60,000 nt of DNA from Antedon mediterranea (taxonomy: Eukaryota > Echinodermata > Crinoidea > Comatulida > Antedonidae). Each line of letters opens with the position of its first letter. Position 1 is the stretch's first letter. Shown one piece after another: positions 12,180 through 22,500 of this stretch. The position numbers and the translations under genes are program-made. A model generated the notes under the pieces. It made no database searches. It was given only the letters and a program-made list of their open reading frames with translations, and was not told where the DNA came from. The stretch spans positions 12,959,201-13,019,200 of the forward strand of contig NC_092670.1 in the NCBI RefSeq assembly GCF_964355755.1. Reading direction: 5' to 3'.

Positions 12180-12854
12180 TCATCTAGCAACTCTGTACCA
12201 TTATAAGTGTTTGTTTCCAGATAAATAATTTCATAAAAGTAAAGTTGATAATCACCTCCATGTATTATTATGGATACTAACGCCATAATTGTCAGTCAAA
12301 TAGATCTTTTGTCTGTTTACTTTGTCCAGTGATTATTTAGTCAAGTTTGATACAGTACGGTATATGTTTTATATACTTTTTTTCAGTGGTTCCTAATATT
12401 ATGTTAAAGGAAAGTAACTGGTACAGGATAAATATATATTAGTAGTTTTATTACAAAAATGAATGTTGTGGTTCTTATAACTACTGTACAATGTTCATAA
12501 CATAGCACAATATTGGCGCGTTTTGATTGAAATCCCCTTCAATATGACAGATAATTACATTATTTGACCTATATATTCCGTCTGAAGAGAAATCATATAT
12601 TTTGTATGTGTGTATTGCAATGTACATGTCATGAGTTTTAATTTGATACCAAACTTGGTATGTATATACGAAATTTAAGTTTTCTCCTAATTACGTAATA
12701 CTAAAAAAAGGGCGTGGTCCAAATGACGTCCTTAAATTGTTCCGATTTTTGGGCACCCCTTCTAGGATTGTTAGATATACCCTAAAGAAGGTTTGTGCCA
12801 AATTTGGTGCTTTTGTCACAAAGTGCACAAAAAAAGTGCTAAGTTACCCTGCTA
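12113..12854. repeat. Right long inverted arm of the transposon
   Basis: Inverted partner of 9115-9836, ending in GTTACCCTGCTA at the GAA target duplication. Confidence 0.85.
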
Positions 12855-13810
12855 GAAGAAGCTATCGAGATCTGGTGGGAAATCTGTGTAGGGCTTTCGC
12901 GATTTATCTGGGTAAGGTTTGCTTAATTGGAATGCTCGTAGGTCTTCTTGTACAATATCTATATTCTTCTCTGATGACTGCCAAAAAAATAAAAAAAGAA
13001 TTCGTAAAACGGAGATAATCACATATACATAGTCGTACTTTTGTTTATAGCTCTTAACAAACTAAAACTTTTCAAATATATATTATTTTCATACAATTTT
13101 TAAGTAATAGGAATCGTGTAAACTTTGTTTTCCCTAAAACTTTACATTTCCATCCAATGATTGGTCGATTCTATGGTGTATCTAATTAATGTGATAGTGT
13201 GTCAAATTCCTAGATACATCGTGACATGTGACATTATTTATACCACCCATTATATATTGATGTCTGTGGCGGATATGAGACGCTGTATCACGGAACTTTA
13301 AGATGTAGCATGCCTACACAGAATCAGGTTGGCCTATTACGGTTATTGTCTAAACCTAGTTCAGACTGACAAACTTTTCTTTGCAAATTCAAGCAACCTG
13401 CGAACAGTTTTGTTAGTGTAGACCAGTTGACAAACTTCGGTAAACTGCGGAAAACATGTTTGCAGAAGTCTACACTAGGACAATTTTGCAAACTAGAGAA
13501 AACTAAAATATGGTATGGTGTACTAGAGCAAAACAGATTCTAAATGGTATGCATTTTACCTTTGCAAATATTTCTTTAGTGTTTTTAGTAGACTCCTTGT
13601 TGAAATAAGAGACGATTGCATCTGCAGTAGATTCTATGGCAGACTTAAATGATTTACCAACAGCGTTCACCAACTTGATTTGTTTAAATTCTAATGGAAT
13701 ATCCTGGACATCCTCATCCAAAAAGATCGGAATCAGTGTCAAATCTCGATTCTAAAAATTAAAATCACTATTATTAGTACGCAAGTATCTATTATATAAA
13801 AGAACATATC

Positions 13811-14520
13811 CCAGAGGGGGATGCGGAGAAGAAGAAGAAAAAGGAGGAGTAAGAGAAGGTGGAAAATGAAGATAATGAGATAGAGGAGAAAATCGAAGAA
13901 TAGAAAGATGAGATAAAAGAGGAAGAAAAGGAGAAGAAAGAGAAAGGGGAGTAAGAGAAGGTGGAAAAGGAAGATAATGAGATAGAAGAGAAAAACGAAG
14001 AAGAGAAAGATGAGATGAAAGAGGAAGAAAATTAGGAAAGGAGGAGTAAGAGAAGGTGGAAAAGAAAGGTAATGAGATAGAGGAGAAAAAAGGTGAAGAG
14101 AAGGATGAGATAAAAGAAGATATAGAGGAGAAAAATGAGGAAAATTAGGAGAAAGAGAATGAAAGGGAGGAGTAAGAGAAGGAGAAAAACAAAGAAGAGG
14201 AGGATGCGATAAAGAGGATATAGAGGAAGAAAATAAGAAATAGGAGAAAGAGAAGGAAAAGGAGGAGTAAGAGAATGTGGAAAAGGAAGATAATGAGATA
14301 GAGGAGAAAATCTAAGAAGAGGAGGATGCAATAAAAGAGGATATAGAGGAAGACAATGAAGAATACTAGGAGAAGACAGAGAAGGAAAAGAAGGAGAATA
14401 AAGAAGCTGAGGATGATGAGGAGTGGAAAGAGGCCTGCAGACGAAGAAATATCAAGATAATAAGGAAAATGACGGACGAAGGAGCAAGAGATAGAGAAAG
14501 AAGGATGTGGAAGAGCTAAC
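13811..14520. repeat. Purine-rich imperfect tandem repeat in gene B intron
   Basis: Almost uninterrupted A/G on the plus strand, built of degenerate ~100-bp units with GAGTAAGAGAAGGTGG and GATAATGAGATAGAGGAG (starts near 13847, 13949, 14044 and 14266). It lies between exons 9 and 8. Open frames here are compositional. Confidence 0.85.
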
Positions 14521-17500
14521 TGAATCTGTACGTGTACCCAATCACTTCTATTCTAAATATTACTGAATTCTATCTATATTTGATATTATTAATAAACATA
14601 CCTTTTGAGAATGTTTTGCAAGCGCCAAGTTAAACTCTTCTCTGCAAACAGGTGACTTCAGATAATCTTTGGTTACCATTGCAACTAGCATCGTGCTGCC
14701 ATCTATGGCATGGTATAAAGTCTGTTGCCAAGTAGTTCCTATAAATGTGATATTATTAATTTATTTTAATTACGCAAATAAATGGCACTGTTCTATTCCA
14801 TTACTTGTTGTATTACGTCATATTAAATTTTCAATGTTTAAATGTAATTATGTTGTCTGACGTCATATTATAGCTTCACGTGATGAAAGGTCTGAAATGG
14901 TTGAAATAATTATGAATGATGTACCGGTCTTAAGCTCTTGTGTGTCGAAAAAGACCTTCAGATTTTGGTCGAGCTTGGTCAAGATTTCTCTGAGCTGGGC
15001 AGCTTGCTCGGTGTTACGATGGCAGTACGAGATAAAGACGTCATACTCCAGTGTAGGGTGTTCATGTATCTCTGCATGTACGTCAACATTTAACGTCAAC
15101 GCAAGTTGCTCACAAGCATGGCTAATCTTCACTCTTCTGTAAATAACAACAAAATATGTATTGTTAATCACAGCGATAGAAAAGTATTCATTAGTATCTC
15201 GCTATCATATAAAACCTGCCAGTATACATACACCTATATTGTATGTACTGTATCTTAACATGTTCAGTTTGTTAGGAAAGTTTCTTGATACACAGGGCCG
15301 GGGCATGTTTATCACGTGTGACACTGTGTTTAGGAATTTGTATTATGACAACAAACAAACATGGCATTGCACATAATACTATATGTATAAATCTTTGTTT
15401 TTTATTTACTTACAAACAATCAATATATTGTACGAGTCCCATGTATGTTGGCATTTTCTGCACTTGTTCAATATAGAACGGAGCAAGTAGATCTCGTCGA
15501 GCCTTCCTGTTGCAGCATAATGCTATGTTGTACTGTTCGACACATGGTGTTGATTTTAGGTAACTGGGGCTTAGTACTGGAGAAAAACAAGAAATTAAAA
15601 AAAAATGTATTTGCGATTTTACGAAAATGTAAAAGTGTTTTAGTCAAAAGCTTTTGGAAGTGTTGTTTGTGCGCGGAGAATTGACAGGAAAAATCGATAA
15701 TTAAATTAATTTTTCTTTAAATATTTATATAAATTATGAAAAGTTTTTCGTGGGAATTAGAGAACATGTATTTGGACAAAACAATGTACTTATGTTTTGA
15801 AATACGAAGATATAATTTCGTTCCTTTTATCGACCTCATAAGTATTATTATTTAATTTGCATGCCAATTTGCATCAAGCATACTACATGTGCGTGTTTGT
15901 GCATGTTCATTGTGGTAGTGTATGATGCAGCCACTTATTTGTTTGTGTTGGATTACCTTGCTTATTTGGTGTATATAATTAGAAGAAGTATTACATAAAG
16001 GAACTGATATACCATATTAATGTAATTCGTTATGTGCGTATGTAAGCGAGAAGGACAAGATAATGCTTTTGTAAAGTTCTACCGGCGCGCTCCATCACAT
16101 ACTATTTTGTTTCACTGGATTTACTTTTTGGATATATACAAAATATGGAGAACAGAAGAACATCATTTGTCTTATTTCCTCTTTGTTTTCTGAGTTAACT
16201 GAAGCAACTATTGAATGGATTATTAAGTAAGGTAGGTGCAGTTATTTTTTAGTTAGTGTGTATTGTCAAGAAAATGTATCTCAATCGGCAATGCTTAGGA
16301 AAAACCAGTCGTGTTTTAATATGGCGTTTATTGTCGCGAGTAATTTACGTTAGCATTTGCGAGTAGAGAACTGGCGGAGCCTGGTTTGGATTGGTCGGTT
16401 AAAAATAATGAAGAGTAGGCCTATATTTTGGAAGTATCCATACACAGACACATAACAAAATATTTAATATTTGTTACAAAGTACTAACAGTGCAATGGTC
16501 TGTGCAATATAGGAGGTTTTGTCGATGTAGGCTTATTTCGCATGACGGTATCAAACTGTTTTCGAATTCGGCGGGCACCCAAATACAATTGAATTTAAAT
16601 GCCTTTATTTTGTACGTTTTGTACCGGTACTGTTCAATCATCTAAGCATTTATAATAAAGTTAGGCCTACCTGTGATGACCCTAGCACACCTGATCATGA
16701 CTTCATACATGTCTTCCTGCCATACTTGGTCTTCTTTCAGCTCTTGCTGACTGCCAAAGATGCGAATATCGGGCTTAACAACTGCCAAGTGTTTGCTAAT
16801 AGAACTCGCAGTTTCTCCATCCTCCTTGCTAAATGACAGGTATACATCAAACTCTATCTTCACTTTCTAAAATCAATGACGTCATAAGTAAAATATTTGT
16901 GCTAATATCTTTCTAATTACAATTGCTTTCCACTATTTCATTACTGTCATTTACAGGGTGTTTTCTATTAGTATTATTTTTACTTTTCCTATTTGTTGAG
17001 GCCTTCCTCTCGACCGTCTTACGTTTCTGTTTAATCAGTTTAGTGCAATCAAACACAATTGCTATACAATGAAAACACGAACACTAAAATGGATGGACAC
17101 ATATACAAATAAAATGCAATCTTTCCTCAAAAAGTAATTAAAAAAAAAAATTGAAATATTTAGTTATTGCCGTAACAAAAACGCGTTTTTCTTAGACTTT
17201 ACAGTACCTTTGGTATAACACTTTTCATGTCAAACTTCATCTTCAATTCTTTAAACTGTTCACACACTTCTTCAAGGCCTCTCATAGGTGGAGGATCACC
17301 GGCTTCAAAGCAAGCGTAGAGCACAATCTTTAGCTTGCGGAGTGGCAGCCCTGCTTTCATCCAGTTTACGGCTGCCTCTACCATTCCTTTTAACATTAGC
17401 ACTTTACTTCGTCCCTGATAAAAGTAGAAACAACTTGTGTTTTATGATATATTAATGACGTCTCATATGAAGTAGAATTGTCTTCATTTCCAAAGTACCC

Positions 17501-18884
17501 GTCTTTAAAAAAAAAGAAATAGGAGCAGAGAGGACCCATGATCACTCCTGCCAAGCAGAACAGGAATGACGATTCCTTTCCTCTGGCCCTCTACATCCTC
17601 TCTTTATTTCTGTATTTTACCAACTAAATTCCCTTCCCTTGATAGAAAAGTCCAAATTAGTTCTTGATGTTCACCACACCCTATCAACACACTAGTAGCA
17701 CCATCGGTATTGTTTAAAACGTAATACGATTTCTATTTTACCTGGTCACCTGTGTTCAGCAGAGGTGTAATGACTGTGCCATCCTGGTTGTTAAGAACTG
17801 GAACCAAACAACGATATACGTCCGCAACAAGTTCCTGTGGTTTAGATTTCCCGTGACTTAAATAAATGATTTAACCATCGTTAGATAATTATGCTTCAAG
17901 CTCACATGGTACATCTGTGCCGTATAATTATGTACACAGTACATTGTATTTATATACAATATACATACTTGGCCTACTTGGGGGTATCTATTTGTTTCGT
18001 ACTGAATAATTAGGCCTACGTCTTTTTGTTTTACCGAATGCATCCTAAGTAGGCTATATTTGAATGAATAAATTGAAATTAAAACTCACTATCTGGTCTC
18101 AAAGCAAAGAAGCCGTCTGTATGGCAAATGATCCGGTAGTGGATGGGACCACCAGCATGAGTAGAGGTTGCGAAGATCTTCTGCTTTATTTTTTGCCAGT
18201 TCTCTGACGTTTAGATTTAAGTTTCGCTTCAGAGCACCAATAACTGAGGTCGGTGTTGCTAAATAATCGCCTAACATATAAAATATGGGATTAACAGAAT
18301 TAGAAGAATTAGAATTCGCCTACACTTTCAATACCTCATTATTACAGTGTTTACATACAGTATTTTTTATTGAGCCTATCCCGATCGAGTTAATGCCTTT
18401 TTTGAATTAAAAATATTTTTCTCATAAAGTAACCATGTCTTTCAAGATGTGCTTTTTTTTGTCGTCATAGGCCTACTTTTGTTGTGACACTTTTCATGTC
18501 AAAACTTTTTTAATCAAACTTAAATTTCCAGAGAGAGGCATAAAAACAATGTAATAGGAATACAATGAGTGCTGCAAAATAAACGAACATTCACAGAAGT
18601 ATGACATCACAATACAAATAGATACACTTATTAGAACATCAGATCAGAGAACGAGAACATTGCCAAATAATGTCATCGTAGTACCAGTAGGCCTGCATTT
18701 CTACATGAGCTAGGCCTACGCTAGATGCTATAACTAACATACCTCTGAATGCTGAAATCATTATCACGTCTACTTTATCTTGTTGTTCAAGTTTAGTGAT
18801 GTCCCCAAAACATAAATCGATCTCACAACTGCCATTTTGCGTTATAACGGTTATTGTATCGGAGACAACAAATCCAGCAACCAT

Positions 18885-20040
18885 GTTGATAGGACCTAAT
18901 GATTAAACAATACGTGTTCAAACTTTAGCTTGCTTGAAACAAATTCTTGAAGTATTTTTCTGTCTTTACCAAGACAGTTCCTGGTCACAAGTACTTAAAG
19001 TTCCAATATTAAGAATGACGATAAATCGAATCGTTTTATGACTAAGAAAGTGGATTAATTCCGAGGTCATCCCGGTCAATTCTTTCCTAGAATGTAGGCC
19101 TAAGTTCTTATTTCACAAGTTTAAAGCAACTTTAAGGAAAGTTGATGTATTCCTACATAGGAGCCTATGCGTTATCGGATATGAATTGCTAAACGGTCTT
19201 CCTGTTATATGACAGGAGGAAGGAAGAAATAACATATCATGGCAATTAAGGTATCCCAATAGCTTGTATATTACCTTGATAGCTACCTTATATAGTAGGC
19301 TATCCACGTATTCAAAATTGTAGAGAGATATATAACACGTTTGTTAAAGTAAATGTTTTTAGACGTGTTGTGTTTGTATGCCCATATATGTTTGATTAAA
19401 TACACCAATACCTATTAGAGTTGAATCCGTAGCCGCGGCACGCTTATGTGTGACAAGTTGAAAGCCTCTCGTAGTAGTGCGCTTATAACCGCGCTTATTA
19501 CAAAGTTGCATTGCGTTATTGTCAGTCAACACGTAGGCCTATGACACCCATACTTAGTGGCATTTGAAAGCATTGGTCTAATGCGCCTTATGCGTTATTG
19601 TCAAGCCGCTATGAGGCCTACCTATATGGCTATGCCTACGCCTGTCAAACATGCATTTAATTTGGAATATTCATATTATATCTATCTAAACACAATACAA
19701 ATATAAATACCTAAATATAAATTATATCAAGCATTGCGAACAAAGAATTAAAATAATCACCAAACCTACCGCAAGACTAGATTGTTTAGTTTTATCCGCA
19801 TGAACTGATTTAAATAATAGGAATGGTTTCAATGCAAGGATGAACTTATTGACCCGAAATAAAGAAATCGATTTGGTATATTTAATGTATGTGAGTAAGG
19901 ACGCGATATAATGAGAATCATCATTTATGGCGATGACTAATAATTCATTAAAAAAAATTGATGGCGCGTATTACGTATACTGTAGGCCTATTAATATTAT
20001 ACTTGCTTTGCATGACGAGAACACTAAAAGGCCGTGTTTT
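18885..20040. other. Intergenic sequence upstream of gene B
   Basis: A splice-acceptor-like ATCATTAG ends two bases inside the left limit, 15 bases before the gene B ATG, suggesting an untranslated first exon further up. No TATA box or exon could be placed with confidence. Confidence 0.45.
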
Positions 20041-20129
20041 AGCAGCCAAAAATTAACCGATAATTTTATTTTGGCTGCGGAAACACAGCCATAGCAAAAT
20101 GAATATTGCTTACTTGTGATCGCATGGCT

Positions 20130-20983
20130 ATTCTGAATTAAATTCCATGGTTATCCCGAATTCCATGGTTATCCTGGAATCGATGGTTTTATACATGTAT
20201 TCCATTCTACGGTTATACTGCATTAAATCCTTTTTTCATGGTTATCCTTGATTATTGTTATCCTGTTTCCATGGTTATCGTTTAATACATGATCAATATC
20301 CTGGATTCCATGGTTATCTGTTTCTATAGGCCTACGTGTCTTCCATGGTTATCCTATGATCGTGCATTCTATTGTTGAGTATTATTTCCAATATTATGAT
20401 TGAAAAAAGATTCTATCGTGATCCTGGATGCCATGGTGATCCTGGATGCCATGGTGATCCTGAATTCCATGGTTATCCTGGATGCCATGGTGATCCTAGA
20501 TGCCATGGTTATCCTGGATGCCATGGTGATCCTGAATTCTATCGTGATCCTGGATGCCATGGTGATCCTGAATACTATGGTTATCCTGGATGCCATGGTG
20601 ATCCTGAATACTATGGTTATCCTGGATGCCATGGTGATCCTGAATTCCATGGTTATCCTAGATGCCATGGTTATCCTCATGCCATGGTGATCCTGAATTC
20701 TATCGTGATCCTGGATGCCATGGTGATCCTGAATTCCATGGTTATCCTAGATGCCATGGTTATCCTGGATGCCATGGTCCTGAATTCCATGGTTATCGGG
20801 ATGCCATAGTGATCCTGAATGCCATGGTGATCCTAAATTCCATGGTTATTGGGATGCCATGGTGATTCTAAATGGCATGGTTATCGGGGTGCCATGGTGA
20901 TCCTGAATTCCATGGTTATCCTGGAGGTTATCCTGGATGCCATCCATGGTGATCCTGAATTCCTGGTTTCATGGATGTCATGG
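20130..20983. repeat. Degenerate 18-21-bp minisatellite (CATGGTTATCCTGGAT type)
   Basis: Dozens of units alternate CATGGTTATCCTGGATGC, CATGGTGATCCTGAATTC and similar variants. Regular between about 20420 and 20940, with scattered older units from about 20130. It lies between genes A and B. Long open frames here are repeat artefacts. Confidence 0.93.
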
Positions 20984-21304
20984 TGATTATGCCGAATCCC
21001 ATTTTGGGGATTATGCCGAATCCCATTTTGGGGATTATGCCGAATCCCATTTTGGGGATTATGCCGAATTCCATTTTGGGGATTATGCCGAATCCCATTT
21101 TGGGGATTATGCCGAATCCCATTTTGGGGATTATGCCGAATCCCATTTTGGGGATTATGCCGAATTCCATTTTGGGGATTATGCCGAATTCCATTTTGGG
21201 GATTATGCCGAATCCCATTTTGGGGATTATGCCGAATTCCATTTTGGGGATTATGCCGAATCCCATTTGGGGGATTATGCCGAATCCCATTTTGGGGATT
21301 ATGT
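20984..21304. repeat. 24-bp minisatellite, about 13 units
   Basis: Near-identical units of GGGGATTATGCCGAATCCC plus ATTTT, with a C/T variant (AATCCC/AATTCC). It directly abuts the preceding minisatellite and has a sharp right edge at ATTATGTTC. Confidence 0.96.
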
Positions 21305-22500
21305 TCTATATTTAGTAGTTTTATTTATGTTAATAAATATTCATGGTTGGCTGTCAGAAGATCAACACGCTCATATTCCATGAGTTGTCTTTAATTGGAG
21401 ACAGACATCTACAATTACTTTCTATTTTTAAGGTTCTATAGTGCATTTATTAATAGGAAAACAATTCACAATGTACGTTACATGACTAACCTGGTCCCAA
21501 AAGGTCTTTAATTAGAGGTAGACTTCTTAGGTATCAATATTGTCATTATTATAAAAACAATTGTGCAGCATTGGCAGGAAACACAGAATGATTGATAGTA
21601 AAAATAAAATAATAATTATACTGTATATAACAATTCAAGTACTAAGTAGGCCTACAGTAAAGTTAAAACGTCTAAAAAATAAAAGTTTTTACATTTTATA
21701 TAAAATCTATATCATATTAAAAATATTTACAATAAATATCAGAGGTTTGCAACAAATAGATAAAATTTGTTGATGTATAGATAGATAAAATAAAATTAGT
21801 TGAGGTATATATTAAAAAATCCGCTATTTGATAGAGTAGAAAAAAATAAATAACCCGCAGCAACGTCACTAAATTTGTTTCCACTATAAACGCTTATCAT
21901 TCCTCTCTGGCTATTTACTAATTATTACATTTTGATACTATCTTTTCAATTTAAACTACGATCTAGTTCATGTTTAATACCCAAAGACTGTTACTGTCAA
22001 AGTAAAATATCAAATTTAAATATGATCACCTAAAGGTATGATATATATTACTGTACACATATTTCGATTACTTATCTAGTGTGCAGATAACAAAAATGTT
22101 TCCACACACATTAATGCACATTACAAAGATTGTACTGTTGTAATCATGACACATTATTATTATTGAGGGTATCTTAGCCAAGGATTTTTCTTTAAAGTAT
22201 AATTTTGAATGTTTAAGTGAAATTTTTATTTTTGGTTTCGATCTTCTATCGAATTGTGAAAATGCTTTATTGTTTTATTATGTACAACAATTTCTTGTTA
22301 ATTCTGGAAGATTTGATTGATGTTTCAGTTGATTTTTTGTTTTAAAATGTTATATTTGTTAATCTAAGACGCCTTGAAGCTAAGGTGGTTCCACCTTGTA
22401 AGGCGCCTCTGTGTAATATACTGAATAAAAAAAAAAATCATGACATAGAATTGAACCCAAGAGCCTGGGGGATTCGACAGTATTACCGCAAAATTGCTCA
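21305..22500. other. Sequence downstream of gene A
   Basis: AT-rich with no gene visible. Minus-strand AATAAA-type signals (TTTATT on plus near 22268) lie about 230 bp past the gene A stop and could serve as polyadenylation sites. Confidence 0.4.

Larger units (their letters stand above)
9115..12854 (-). mobile_element. Academ-like DNA transposon inserted in gene B exon 10
   Basis: Length is 3,740 bp. Ends are TAGCAGGGTTGCTAAC on the left and the inverse of it, GTTACCCTGCTA with small differences, on the right. It is flanked by GAA at 9112-9114 and 12855-12857, a 3-bp target duplication. Removing one GAA and the element leaves an exon frame matching gene A. Inverted arms of about 720 bp (9115-9836 and 12113-12854) include the ends of the coding region. 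The internal protein (minus strand) is an XPG/FEN-like, transposon-type protein. Superfamily assignment rests on 3-bp duplications, an XPG-like nuclease and similarity to the element at 43261; hosts of other 3-bp-duplicating superfamilies remain possible. Confidence 0.72.
7985..18884 (-). pseudogene. Gene B: macro-like/triple-TIR gene interrupted by a transposon in its TIR3 exon
   Basis: Tandem paralogue of gene A. Exons: 18884-18743, 18270-18090, 17856-17742, 17414-17208, 16866-16671, 15576-15414, 15136-14925, 14738-14602, 13751-13560, 12977-12855 plus 9114-8717 (one exon split by a transposon), 8400-8272 and 8090-7985. Exons 1 and 3-9 are exactly the length of their gene A counterparts and all phases agree. 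They encode the macro-like module (GDIT, VDVIMISAF, TGDQG), TIR1 (FDVYLSFSK; SPSYLKSTPCVEQ), TIR2 (YDVFISYCH; SPVCREEF) and TIR3 (NNIVLSF; SHDCIEDF). Apart from the transposon the TIR3 exon is open. The insert places TAG directly after SFF, so the predicted product ends at about residue 556, after TIR2. No acidic final exon is seen. ATG sits shortly after a likely 5'-UTR acceptor, as in A. Confidence 0.85.

Noticed and set aside
12737-13018. Plus-strand 93-codon frame beside the transposon
   Set aside because: It is the complement of the transposon end and gene B exon 10; no domain or start context.
14032-14331. Leu/Phe-rich minus-strand frame resembling membrane protein
   Set aside because: Purely compositional translation of the polypurine tract in an intron.
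20372-21383. Open frames of 100-150 codons over the minisatellites
   Set aside because: Products are only repeat-encoded (HGDPGC- or GDYAESHF-type) and exist in several frames.
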